Shown: positions 1 to 17,290, counted from the first letter of the stretch. The stretch is DNA of 64,000 nt from Corydoras sp. C115 (GCA_019802505.1 JAFMOC010000316.1:435001-499000); one strand, 5' to 3'. Translations and numbers: made by a program. The notes: generated by a model from the letters alone, not told the origin.

Positions 1-369
1 TCTCAACACCGTTGAGAATGCAGGTCCCAGCTGCCGGGTTCCAATTACTCTGCTAAATCATTAGGCCTGCTTCGTTACTGCAGACCGTTAACAGCCTGCT
101 CCGGCTCGGGCACGGCGCGGACCCACTCCCGCCTGACGTGGACAGTTGCTCAAGAAACGCGAGAGGATGTCGAAATATGACAATTAAAGCTAAAGGACGC
201 AGCGGAGTCGGCATTAATTATATCATCCACGGCCAAAGCATTCACACGCTGACCATTAATTCAGAGAACTCAACGGCAAAACTTTACAGACGCCTGTCAC
301 ATCATTACATAACACAGCGCCACCTCGGTCCTAATGCTGGGGGTGTGGGTGGAAAGACAAAAAGTTTGT
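1..369. other. vps35 intron 5, non-repetitive, possibly conserved non-coding
   Basis: No repeat recognised. Contains CATTAATTATATCATCC and ACCATTAATTCAGAG (homeodomain-type cores). No vps35 exon found. Regulatory role is only a suggestion. Confidence 0.3.
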
Positions 370-377
370 GTTATGTT

Positions 378-793
378 TAGGGCTGTATTCAACTAAGGAT
401 TTTCATAGTCGAATCTGATTCGTCAGATTTTCCCTATAGTCGACTGATAGTCGAATCAGTTAAAATTTAACTATAAGCGTGGTTTTTAGAAAATATTAAA
501 AAAAAAATATTTTACTTGTTTTTCTAGAGCACCGTAAATGGGATCCCCGTTTGGGGCGAGCTTTATTAATGTGTTATAATTAAAAAAAAATATTAACAGA
601 AATTAGGATGATTTTATTTGACAAAAGGCTATATATATATATAACGAAAACAAAGACATTTCATGGAAAAACTAATGCTTAGCAGCAGCCATGGGCGCCC
701 CCATGTGGTCAAAATGGTACATTCGACTATGTAGTCGACTACGGTTCTCCGAATCGAATCGTCGAATCAGCGAATATTGCAGCTCCACCCCTG
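378..793 (+). mobile_element. non-autonomous hAT-like DNA transposon, intact ends
   Basis: Begins TAGGGCTG and ends CACCCCTG (imperfect terminal inverted repeats), flanked on both sides by the 8-bp duplication GTTATGTT (370-377 and 794-801). It has internal repeats of TCGAATC-type sequence near both ends and no open reading frame. An 8-bp duplication and these ends fit the hAT superfamily. It lies in vps35 intron 5. Confidence 0.75.
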
Positions 794-843
794 GTTATGT
801 TGTATATATACTTTTTCATGTATAAAAAAGGAGCGGGCCTCAC

Positions 844-8023
<7,180 letters not shown>

Positions 8024-8241
8024 GACGGACGACGGAACGCTCACTAATCACCTCAGCCCGAACCCGAGCTCGGTCATGTGACCCATACAGAGCCGCGCGG
8101 CAGGAGTCCGCCCACCGCGCGATGATTGGTGGGGGCGGACAGGCTCGTCCGATTCTGATTGGTTGAAAGTGATCGCCAAGGCGATGCTGGTTGTCAGAAC
8201 GTGGACGTTAAGATAGTTTAGAACAAATATACTATCGTGAT

Positions 8242-8574
8242 CGGCGATTTGGCATGTTCTCCTCTCAGCGCTAGGGACTTCCCGGTTCGAATCCCAATCT
8301 GGGTGGAGTTTGCATGTCCCCGTGGGTTTCCTCCGGGTTCTCCGGTTTCCTCCCCACAGTCCAAAAACATGGATCAAGGTCAATTGAGTTCTCCAAATTG
8401 CCCCATATAGAGTGTGTGTGTATGTGTGAGTGAGTGAGTGTGTGTCCAGTGATAGATTGCCCCCACTGTCCTGGGTGTATCTGCCCAGCGCCCGAAACGT
8501 TCTCCCCTGGATGGCATGGGGAACCCCACCGCGACCCTAATAGAGGATAAAGTGGAAGATAATGAATGAATGAA
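8242..8574 (+). mobile_element. DANA/Mermaid-like SINE, copy 1 of a three-copy row
   Basis: Part of the head (A box) is deleted. Flanked by ACTATCGTGATCG at the left and ATTATCGTGATCG at the right. Confidence 0.85.
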
Positions 8575-8588
8575 TATTATCGTGATCG

Positions 8589-8948
8589 ACAGCATGGTGG
8601 CTTAGTGGTTTGGCATGTTCTCCTCTCAGCGCTAGGGAGTTCCCGGTTCGAATCCCCACCTGGGTGGAGTTTCCATGTTCTCCCCATGTCTGCGTGGGTT
8701 TCCTCCGGGTTCTCCGGTTTCCTCCCACAGTCCAAAAACATGGATCAAGTCAATTGAGTTCTCCAAATTGCCCCATATAGAGTATGTGTGTGTGAGTGAG
8801 TGTGTGCCCAGTGATAGATTGCCCCCCTGTCCTGGGTGTATCTGCCCAGCGCCCGAAAACGTTCTCCCCTGGATGGGCATGGGGAACCCCCCCCCCCCCC
8901 CCCCCCGCGACCCTAATAGAGGATAAAGCGGAAGATAATGAACGAATT
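8589..8948 (+). mobile_element. DANA/Mermaid-like SINE, copy 2 of the row
   Basis: Full head and tail, with a 20-base C run. Separated from copy 1 by the repeated target sequence only. Confidence 0.85.
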
Positions 8949-8964
8949 AATATTATCGTGATTG

Positions 8965-9287
8965 GCAGCATGGTGGCTTAGTGGTTTGGCATGTTCTCCT
9001 CTCAGCGCTAGGGATTTCCCGGTTCGAATCCCCATCTGGGTGGAGTTTCCATGTCCTCCCCGTCCGTGTGGGTTTCCTCCAGGTTTTCCGGTTTCCTCCC
9101 CACAGTCCAAAAACATGGATCAAGGTCGATTGAGTTCTCCAAATTGCCCCATATTGAGTGTCTGTGTGAGTGAGTGTGTGTCCAGTGATAGATTGCCCCC
9201 CTGTCCTGGGTGTATCTGCCCAGCGCCCGAAACGTTCTCCCCTTCTCCCCCCCCCCCCCCCCCCGGGACCCTAATAGAGGATTAAGC
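8965..9287 (+). mobile_element. DANA/Mermaid-like SINE, copy 3 of the row
   Basis: Follows a third copy of the target sequence (ATTATCGTGATTGG). The GAATG tail is lost after GGATTAAG. Confidence 0.85.
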
Positions 9288-9297
9288 CCCCTTGAAA

Positions 9298-9424
9298 ATC
9301 CATGTTATTTTTTTAGACTGTGGGGGGGGGAAAAAAACGGAGAACCAGGAGGACACTTACGCGGACACTGGGGAGAACATGCAAACCACCCGGACCACTG
9401 TGCAAGTGCTGACCGTGCCGCCCT
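9298..9424 (-). mobile_element. DANA/Mermaid-like SINE, head half
   Basis: Opposite orientation to the three-copy row and diverged. It ends GCCGTGCCGCCC about 120 bases before the orc6 CCAAT box. Confidence 0.7.
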
Positions 9425-9539
9425 GAATTGTTTTAATTGCATAAATAATAAACTAAATATTAAAATTTTAAAATGCACAAGGAAACAGTATAGATGTACA
9501 ACCTCTGTGCCGACACTATATATAAAAATAATGTGGTGT

Positions 9540-9642
9540 CCACCAATCAGAAACGGGGGCGGGGCTTGGCGACTGAATTTCCCGCGAAATCCCGCGGCTC
9601 GGTCAGTAGCGGTGATCGGAGGAACAGAGCAGATCCGTCGCC
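9540..9642 (+). promoter_or_regulatory. orc6: orc6 core promoter: CCAAT box, GC box and palindromic E2F site
   Basis: Within 100 bases of the start codon there is CCAAT at 9543-9547, a GC box GGGGGCGGGGC at 9555-9565 and TTTCCCGCGAAA at 9578-9589, which reads as an E2F half-site on both strands. A second CCCGCGG follows. No TATA box. This is the expected layout for a G1/S-induced replication gene; the binding proteins are inferred from the motifs. Confidence 0.7.
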
Positions 9643-9707
9643 ATGGACAGAGAATTGTTTCGCAAGCTCGCGTGCAAGATGGGAATATCGTCCGACAAAA
9701 TACTAAG
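9643..9707 (+). CDS. orc6: orc6 coding exon 1
   Basis: Starts at ATG in a GTCGCCATGG context and encodes 21 residues plus AG of a Ser codon, with donor GTAAAC. It lies 53 bases downstream of a palindromic E2F-type site. Confidence 0.93.
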
Positions 9708-12700
9708 GTAAACAATTTAGTTTGATGACGTCCGACTCGCTTTAACTCCTTTTAACCGCGCCGTACTTGTATTCCCACCCGTTTAAGCCAAATCCCGCCT
9801 TCTGGACGCTGATTGGCTGGCAGTTCGTTTACTTCGGTTTCATTCGTCAGTGTTGGATGTTGTAATAATAATAAAAAAAAAAAAGTTTAGCCGATTCTAA
9901 CACAAAGCAGGCAGACTAATGATAACATTCATTAATTAATTCATTATCTCCCGCTTTATCCTATATTAGGGTCGCGGTGGGGGGTTCCCCATGCCCATCC
10001 AGGGGAGAACGTTTCGGGCGCTGGGCAGATAGACCCAGGACAGGGGGGCAATCCATCGCTGGACACACACTCACTCACACACACAGACATACACACGCTA
10101 TATTGGGCAATTTGGCGAATTCAATTGACTTGATCCATGTTTTTGGACTGTGGGAGGAAACCGGAGAACCCGGAGGAAACCCACGCGGACACGGGGAGAA
10201 CATGGAAACTCCACCCAGATGGGGATTCGAAGCGGGAATCCCTAGTGCTGAGAGGAGAACGTGCTAAACCACTAAGCCACCGTGCCGCCCACCTAATGAT
10301 GACATGTAAACAATTAAATAATTAAAACGTATGTTTATTGTTTTTTTTTTATTTTATTTTTTACAGTAAGGCAGAAGAATACATGCGGCTCTCTCAGCTG
10401 AAGGGCTCCAGTCTCGGCGGTCCAACAGCAACCAGTAAAGCCATAATGTGCCTCGAACTGGCAGCTAATGCCATGAAGTTTCCCATCGACAAGGTGAGAT
10501 CATTCATCGAACATCTGGAACATGCGCCAATTTTACTCTACACCACCACCGTCCTTTAGAGTTGGATGCAGTTACTGCGTATGACGTCACAGTGAGGACA
10601 ACATTTACATTACATTTGGTCATTTATTGGACGCTTTTATCCAAAGTGACTTACAAGGTGAGCACAGGGTTCATCACAGCGCCCCCTGGAGCAATGAGGG
10701 TTAAGGGTCTCGCTCAAGGACCCACACTGGTAACCTCAGTGGAGCTGGGATTAGAACCCCCAACCTTCAGATTGATAACCCAACACCCTGACCACTGAGC
10801 TACCCTGCCCTGCCCTTGGACAATAGCTCCGAGTGTAATCCAACTCCCTTCTGAAGAATGCGTTTGATGTTATTTAGAACGTTTAGAAAGTGTTATTAAA
10901 AAATTGTGTTTCGGGTTCAAAGCAAGCTTAGATATGAGAACTCTGAAGTTTGAAAAGTTGAGGGTGACCTTCATCATGTCCTCCACTCTGCTTTCTGAAG
11001 GAGTTTGCGGTGAAGCTCTCGGGACTGAATAAGAAGGTGTATCAGAGCAGTTTGAAGTCGATGGAGTGCATGCTGGGTTTGCAGAGCAGCCTGGGTTTGA
11101 GGGATCTGGCGGTGCAGTACGGCTGCATGGAGGCGGTGAAGGCGGCTGCGCAGATCCTCCAGAGGTACGTTGCTTTTTAAACACGTCCCATCGGTCCTGC
11201 TCCCACAAACGCAGCTTCAGCTTCCAGCTTCAGATCACATGATTTCAACTAATACAAAACAATATGTTTTTAAGGGGGGTGGCTTAGTGGTTTAGCATGT
11301 TCTCCTCTCAGCTCTAGGGATTCCTGGTTCGAATCCCCATCTGGGTGGAGTTTCCATGTCCTCCCCGTGTCCGCGTGGGTTTCCTCCGGGTTCTCCGGTT
11401 TCCTCCCACAATCCAAAAACATGGATCAAGTCAATTGAGTTCTCCAAATTGCCCCATATAGAGTGTGTTTGTGTGAGTGAGTGTGTGCCCAGCGATAGAT
11501 TGCCCCCCTGTCCTGGGTCTATCTGCCCAGCGCCCGAGACGTTCTCCCCTGGATGGGCATGGGGAACCCCACCGCGACCCTAATAGAGGATAAAGCGGGA
11601 GATAATGAATGAATGAATGAATGTTTTTAAGGGGCTTAGGGCACGGTGGCTTAGTGGTTTAGCATGTTCTCCTCTCAGCTCTAGGATTCCTGGTTCGAAT
11701 CCCCATCTGGGTGGAGTTTCCATGTCCTCCCCGTGTCCGCGTGGGTTTCCTCCAGGTTCTCCGGTTTCCTCCCACAGTCCAAAAACATGGATCAAGTCAA
11801 TTGAGTTCTCCAAATTGCCCCATATAGAGTGTGTGTGTGAGTGAGTGTGTGCCCAGCGATAGATTGGCATCCTGTCCTGGGTGTATCTGCCCAGCGCCTG
11901 AGACGTTCTCCCCTGGATGGGGACCCCCCCTCCTCCCCCGAGACTCTAATAGAGGATAAAATGGAAGATAATGGATGAATGTTGTTAAGGGTGACCAATC
12001 CGGTTCTGACCGTGTGTTTTCCGAACTGTTTTCTCGTTCAGGTATGAATCCAGTCTTCCTGCAGTGCAGCGACAAGACCTTGACCTGTCCACACCGCTCT
12101 TCATCACCGCCGCGCTGTTCTGCGCCTGCAAGTGGGTACATTAATACGTTAGTGCATCTTTACGCAGTGTAAGGACACCAAAGAACAGCCACTTCAGTTT
12201 AACTCCAGTGTTCTCGGTCTCGGTCTCTCTCTCTCGCTGAGGACTGGTCAAGTTCTGCCACAACACTTCACACTTCTGTGACGAGTTAGTTCTCCTTTTT
12301 TACAAAGCGTTTGCGGCAGTCGTGTCAGCTGTAGCCGTAGATACTCACATGACGTCAAAGAGCAAAACAAATCAGAATTTTTATTTTTTTTAATTTTATT
12401 ATATGAAAGTCTTGGTGAGTCAGTGTTCTGTCTGTGCTGCTGATGGATCGGGCCGAGTGCGTCAGACTTCTCTCCTTCTGAGGGATTAAGCAGCAACATG
12501 ATGTCTTGACTTTTCTGCTTTGAAGGAGCATGAAAATCCGAGTCGACAGGAAGCTGGCGTCGTCGGCGGGAACAAAGAAGGCCGTGTTCGACAGGCTGTG
12601 CGCTCAGCTGCAGAACTTCAGCCTGGAGATTTGCAGTAAGTGTGAAAAGCGGCACTTTTCAGACTCGAGGTGCGAAGACGGAGTTTAAAGTCATGCAGTG

Positions 12701-14122
12701 GAGGCGACGCGGCGCCGTCACGGCGACCTGGAGACTTTAAAGTGACGCTGCAAATTTTTAATATATTTAAAAAAAAAATTTTTCCTCCTCCAACTATTTA
12801 ATTCTTCCCTTTAATATTCAGTTTCATAACAAACTGTAATTAATGCAACATGAATGCACTTGCATCGTTATGTTTAACTTTCTTAGAGGGTATAGATGTG
12901 GCTTAGTGTTTGGCATGTCGCTTTCCTCCGGGTTCTCCTCCCTCTTTCCTAAAACATGGATTCAAGGTGAAGTAGTTGCTCTAAATTGCCCCTATATAGT
13001 GTGTGTGAGTTAGGGTGACCAGATTGCAATTCACCAGATGTGGGACAAAGACTGTGTGGGACACCAATGCACTGCCATATATATATATATATCATTCATT
13101 ATCTCCCGCTTTATCCTCTATTAGGGTCGCGGGGGGGTTCCCCATGCCCATCCAGGGGAGAACGTTTCGGGCGCTGGGCAGATACACCCAGGACAGGGCG
13201 CCAATCCATCGCTGGGCACACACTCACTCACACAGACACACTCCATATGGGATATCCATATTTTTGAGAATTCAATTGACTTAATCCATGTTTTTGGACT
13301 GTGGGAGGAAACCGGAGAACCCGGAGGAAACCCACGCGGACACGGGGAGAACATGGAAACTCCACCCCGATGGGGATTCGAACCGGGAATCCCTAGTGCT
13401 GAGAGGAGAACATGCTAGACTCGACATGCTAGGTTCTGCAGCGTGGTGTTCTCTAAGTGAGACAGTCGGAGGGTTCTGCAGCGTGGTGTTCGGTGTGTGT
13501 GTTGTGTGATCTTACAGAGAAACGGCGGGAATTCCACTGAGGAAAGTGGTTTCTGTAGAAATAAATTAATTCCCCAAGTGTGTGTGTGGGGTCTTTAAAG
13601 GTTCAGCATGAATCTGTATCCTAATCAAATAAAAATGTCATGTTTCTCACCGGGTGGCACGGTGGCTTAGTGGTTTAGCATGTTCTCCTCTCAGCACTAG
13701 GGATTCCCGGTTCGAATCCCCATCTGGGTGGAGTTTCCATGTTCTCCCCGTGTCCCCGTGGGTTTCCTCCGGGTTCTCCGGTTTCCTCCCACAGTCCAAA
13801 AACATGGATCATGTCAATTGAGTTCTCCAAATTGCCCCATATGGAGTGTGTCTGTGTGAGTGAGTGTGTGCCCAGCAATAGATTGCCCCCCTGTCCTGGG
13901 TGTATCTACCCAGTGCCCAAAACGTTCTCCCCTGGATGGGCATGGGGAACCCCCCCCCGCGACCCTAATAGAGGATAAAGCGGGAGATAATGAATGAATG
14001 AATGTTTCTGACCGTCAGGTGAAGCTGCGTCTGCGAAAGGAACGATCCAAACCCCACAGAAGAGACGGAAGAGTCTTGCGGAGAAACTTCACGAGGTGGA
14101 GGAAGGTAACCGTCCAACACTG

Positions 14123-14156
<34 letters not shown>

Positions 14157-14561
14157 ACACACACTAACACCGTGTCTGTGGAATTCAAATGCATCTGGAG
14201 GTATGTGAACCGATGTGAACTCACCTGAGGTGCATTGGGATTCAGCCGAGTCAGCGTTACCACAGAACCGATGTGTCACACTGGAACAATAAAGGGCCTT
14301 CCCCAAACTGTTCCTTCCAAAAAAATATATATATATATATTGCTAGATGTTGGAGCTGGAATCAAAAGTCTGTATTTGCACCGAACCTCCGTCCTCACTC
14401 TGCTTCCAGACGAGGCTTTGCCCACATCTCCCAAACAGCAGCGCGCCCACGAGCCGCCCGATGACCACGACCAGCAGCAGGAGAACACCAAGAGGAACTA
14501 CGAGGAGTGGAAGAGGAAGATCCTGGAGAACGCGCTCCGGGCCAAGGCGACGGACGCGTAA
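9643..14561 (+). CDS. orc6: orc6, origin recognition complex subunit 6 (complete, 7 coding exons, 264 aa)
   Basis: ORC6 is the smallest subunit of the origin recognition complex, which marks replication origins and loads MCM helicase in the nucleus. Coding exons are 9643-9707, 10367-10493, 11001-11164, 12042-12131, 12526-12635, 14019-14105 and 14410-14561. All splice phases agree and the sum is 795 bases. The product begins MDRELFRKLACKMGI and has the TFIIB-like N-terminal fold with KAEEYMRLSQLKG and VKLSGLNKKVYQSSLKS. A basic linker with TPQKRRKS follows (a likely CDK and nuclear-localisation region, by inference). It ends in the conserved helix NYEEWKRKILENALRAK, which in human ORC6 binds ORC3 and contains the Meier-Gorlin residue Tyr232. 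Human ORC6 is 252 residues. The start context GCCATGG is strong. Confidence 0.96.
9928..10292 (-). mobile_element. DANA/Mermaid-like SINE, full length with target duplication
   Basis: Flanked by CTAATGATAACA (9916-9927) and CTAATGATGACA (10293-10304). Lies in orc6 intron 1, 75 bases before exon 2. Confidence 0.88.
10367..10493 (+). CDS. orc6: orc6 coding exon 2
   Basis: 127 bases after a T-rich tract and TTACAG. It reads SKAEEYMRLSQLKG through AIMCLELAANAMKFPIDK, then donor GTGAGA. It corresponds to the first cyclin-like repeat of ORC6. Confidence 0.95.
10598..10808 (-). mobile_element. family-B SINE, near full length
   Basis: Tail ACATTTGGTCATTTATTGG at the left, core TTTTATCCAAAGTGACTTAC, tRNA-like head at the right. 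In orc6 intron 2. Confidence 0.85.
11001..11164 (+). CDS. orc6: orc6 coding exon 3
   Basis: 164 bases. It reads EFAVKLSGLNKKVYQSSLKS and LGLRDLAVQYGCMEAVKAA, ending with AG of an Arg codon before donor GTACGT. The acceptor TTTCTGAAG has an unusual A at -3 but gives the only in-frame join matching the family. Confidence 0.92.
11278..11620 (+). mobile_element. DANA/Mermaid-like SINE, first of a same-site pair
   Basis: Flanked by the 14-base duplication ATGTTTTTAAGGGG at 11264-11277 and 11621-11634. In orc6 intron 3. Confidence 0.88.
11639..11978 (+). mobile_element. DANA/Mermaid-like SINE, second of a same-site pair
   Basis: Follows directly on the target duplication of the first copy. The right flank ATGTTGTTAAGGG is a diverged third copy of that target. 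Confidence 0.88.
12042..12131 (+). CDS. orc6: orc6 coding exon 4
   Basis: 90 bases. It reads RYESSLPAVQRQDLDLSTPL and FITAALFCAC plus AA of a Lys codon, donor GTGGGT, acceptor CTCGTTCAG. It matches the human stretch YESSLPQTQQ...DLSRPLFTSAALLSACK. Confidence 0.94.
12526..12635 (+). CDS. orc6: orc6 coding exon 5
   Basis: 110 bases. It reads KSMKIRVDRKLASSAGTKKA and FDRLCAQLQNFSLEIC plus the first base of a Ser codon, donor GTAAGT. The acceptor reads GCTTTGAAG. Confidence 0.92.
12895..13012 (+). mobile_element. DANA/Mermaid-like SINE relic
   Basis: Shortened and strongly diverged: GTGGCTTAGTG, TTTCCTCCGGGTTCTCC and TAAATTGCCCC remain. An old copy in orc6 intron 5. Confidence 0.65.
13093..13418 (-). 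mobile_element. DANA/Mermaid-like SINE beside a TA tract
   Basis: The tail abuts (TA)n at 13077-13091; the head is cut after the B box. Confidence 0.82.
13653..14001 (+). mobile_element. DANA/Mermaid-like SINE inserted at the orc6 exon 6 acceptor
   Basis: Full-length head and GAATGAATGA tail. Target copies ATGTTTCTCACCG (13640-13652) and ATGTTTCTGACCG (14002-14014). The right copy plus TCAG is all that separates the SINE from exon 6. Confidence 0.9.
14019..14105 (+). CDS. orc6: orc6 coding exon 6
   Basis: 87 bases. It reads SEAASAKGTIQTPQKRRKSL and AEKLHEVEE plus a base, donor GTAACC. The acceptor lies only 17 bases after the tail of an inserted SINE (see findings). The segment is poorly conserved between species apart from the basic TPQKRRK patch. 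Confidence 0.88.
14124..14153 (+). repeat. (CA)n microsatellite
   Basis: Fourteen or so CA units at the start of orc6 intron 6. Confidence 0.95.
14410..14561 (+). CDS. orc6: orc6 coding exon 7 and stop
   Basis: Acceptor TGCTTCCAG. It reads DEALPTSPKQQRAHEPP, then NYEEWKRKILENALRAKATD and Ala, with stop TAA at 14559-14561. The final helix is the ORC3-binding element conserved in all metazoan ORC6 proteins. Confidence 0.94.
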
Positions 14562-14873
14562 CTTCCTTTAATTTAATTGTAGATATGATTTTGAAAAGCG
14601 TTATTAGAACGAGGGCCTGAAGCCTCGCCGCTTTCAGAGCTGAGTGCCGCATTCGCCTTTGAGTGCAGGAAGATTCGTACCACACCCCCCCCCCCCGCCC
14701 CCCGCACTCCAGAACCGGCATGAGAGCATCTTGATTACAGCATTGTTCGTCTGTGAACCAGTGGAGTGTCTCATGTTTTTAAAACGAAGCTTCGTTAGGC
14801 GCCTGATGGCACCGGTTTGTGCGAGATGACCCGATCATGTGATCGCCTCGTTTTCATCTGCTGCTATTGTTTT

Positions 14874-14879
14874 AATAAA
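14874..14879 (+). terminator. orc6: orc6 polyadenylation signal AATAAA
   Basis: Canonical AATAAA 313 bases after the orc6 stop, followed within 50 bases by GT/T-rich DNA. It implies a 3' UTR of about 330 bases and leaves room for the convergent mylk3 3' end. Confidence 0.7.
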
Positions 14880-14947
14880 ATGGAAATGACTGCATTCTGC
14901 TCACGTTTGCTTTTGCTTGTTTTTCAAAGGCTCGTCCTGATCTGAGC

Positions 14948-14981
<34 letters not shown>

Positions 14982-15136
14982 AGCCTCTCAGGACTCACTG
15001 CGCAAATTTGGGGAAACACCCTGCAATGGGTCTCATGTCTGTTTTAGGATGTGGTTTACCAAACGGGGTGGGAGGACGTCCTCACCTTCCAAAGATCTTA
15101 AATAAATACTGTGATGGTCGGATGAATCGAGACGGA

Positions 15137-15142
15137 TTTATT
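15137..15142 (-). terminator. mylk3: possible mylk3 polyadenylation signal (AATAAA on minus strand)
   Basis: TTTATT on the plus strand reads AATAAA on the mylk3 strand, 673 bases past its stop codon and just before the orc6 3' end. If used, the mylk3 3' UTR would contain a truncated SINE (15153-15357) and a poly(A) run. Other signals cannot be excluded. Confidence 0.35.
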
Positions 15143-15152
15143 ACAGAACTGG

Positions 15153-15357
15153 TCGGGGGGGGGGGGGTTCCCCATGCCCATCCAGGGGAGAACATCTCGG
15201 GCGCTGGGCAGATACACCCGGGACAGGATGCCAATCTATCGCTGGGCACAGACACACTCCATATGGGGCAATTTGGAGAACTCGATTGACGTGATCCATG
15301 TTTTTGGACTGTGGGAGGAAACCGGAGAACCCGGAGGAAACCCACGCAGACACGGCT
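15153..15357 (-). mobile_element. DANA/Mermaid-like SINE, internal part
   Basis: Lacks both tail and tRNA head. Lies between the orc6 and mylk3 stop codons, probably in the mylk3 3' UTR. Confidence 0.8.
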
Positions 15358-15502
15358 GAGGAAACAAAACCTGGTTATTTCAGTTTTAATTAAAGGGGGG
15401 GGGAAAAGTTTTTAAAATGGTACAAATCAACTAAAATAATCCTTCACCGAAGGAAGAATACGTTTTTCACCCGAGTCCCGGCTTGAAACGCCTCCGGATG
15501 AA

Positions 15503-15533
<31 letters not shown>

Positions 15534-15814
15534 CAGGAACAACATGGCGAGTGAGGACCTGCAGGTGTTCAGTGATTAATACAGTACGACAGACATCAAA
15601 GGATAAATGTGATCATCTGCTTTAGATCGCTGATTCATTTAACTCCCATTATTATTATTAAAAAAAAAAAAAAAAAAAAAAAGTCGACATCCCCATTCCT
15701 TTCGCTCCAGAAATGAAACCTGCTGCTGAATACTTCTCGAGCTCTAATCTACTCCTGTCCCAGCGAGGTCGAGGTGAGGAACGTCCACGGTCCGGTCCTC
15801 GTTCTCCCGAAGCT

Positions 15815-15889
15815 TCACAGTGTGCTGACGGCTCGGCTCTTCTGGAACCTCTTCAGCCGGTTGGCTGCCGCCACCACGTTAAAGTGTTT
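15815..15889 (-). CDS. mylk3: mylk3 coding exon 13 and stop
   Basis: 75 bases, acceptor TGGCTGCAG. It reads KHFNVVAAANRLKRFQKSRA and VSTL, stop TGA at 15815-15817. It matches the human C terminus KHFYVVTAANRLRKF. Confidence 0.93.
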   Translation of the reverse strand, partial: KHFNVVAAANRLKRFQKSRAVSTL

Positions 15890-17242
15890 CTGCAGCCAAA
15901 GAACAGAGAAAGAAAACAGAGCAGTCGATACATGCAATATGTAAAAGCAAAAATTCTTTAGAAAATTCCACTTACACTCAACACACATTTTCATATTAAA
16001 TATTGTGTATTTATTCATTCATTCATTTATTCATTCATCATCTCCCGCTTTATCCTCTATTAGGGTCGCGGTGGGGTTCCCCATGCCCATCCAGGGGAGA
16101 ACGTCTCGGGCGCTGGGCAGATACACCCAGGACAGGGCGCCAATCCATCGCTGGGCACACACTCACTCACACAGACACACTCTATATGGGGCAGTTTGGA
16201 GAACTCAATTGACTTGATCCAAGTTTTTGGACTGTGGGAGGAAACCGGAGAACCCTGAGGAAACCCACGCGGACACGGGGAGAACATGGAAACTCCACCC
16301 AGATGGGGATTCAAACCGGGAATAGGTTCGAATGCTGAGAGGAGAACATGCTAAACCACTAAGCCACTGTGCCGCCCAGTGTATATATCATGCCTTATAT
16401 TTTTATTTTATTTGTACTTAATTTTATTCATACATGATGTTATATTAGTTTTTAATTTTGTTTCATGTTTGTTACCAGCACCTTTGAAGTTTCACCCAAA
16501 TTTAATTGTAATGGAAATTATAATAACAATAAAGGCGATTTGGGCGGCACGGTGGCTTAGTGGTTTAGCATGTTCTCCTCTCAGCGCTAGGGATTCCCGG
16601 TTCGAATCCCCATCTGGGTGGAGTTTCCATGTCCTCCCCGTGTCCGCATGGGTTTCCTCCAGGTTCTCCGGTTTCCTCCCACAGTCCAAAAACATGGATC
16701 AAGTCAATTGAGTTCTCCAAATTGCCCCATATAGAGTGTGTGTGTGTGAGTGAGTGTGTGCTCAGTGATGGATTGGCGTCCTGTCCTGGGTCTATCTGCC
16801 CAGCGCCCCGAAACGTTCTCCCCTGGATGGGCATGAGGAACCCCCCCCCCCCCGACCCTAATAGAGGATAAAGCGGGAGATAATGAATGAATAAAGGCGA
16901 TTCTGATTCTGGTTGTAAGAGAGAAGGCTGTGAGGCTGAAGGTTTTCGAGAAATAACAATGTTATTAAAGCGTTTCCATTTCGCATTTCAACCCAAACAA
17001 TCCACGTGTGATTCATCATCAGAATAAAAAAAAAATCTGAAAAATAATGCGTTGCAGAACCAGATTCCACAAAATACAAATAAAACGCTTTTTTTTTTTT
17101 TTAAGGAAAGTTGCGACATTTTTAAAAATCTATAACCTTCAAAATTCAGAATCACAATGCTGCCACTGAAACGGGAATTTAAAAAAACCCCAACTTTGTT
17201 AAATATCACTCATTCAAAGCAGAAAAGGGATGAAGTACCGGA

Positions 17243-17290
<48 letters not shown>

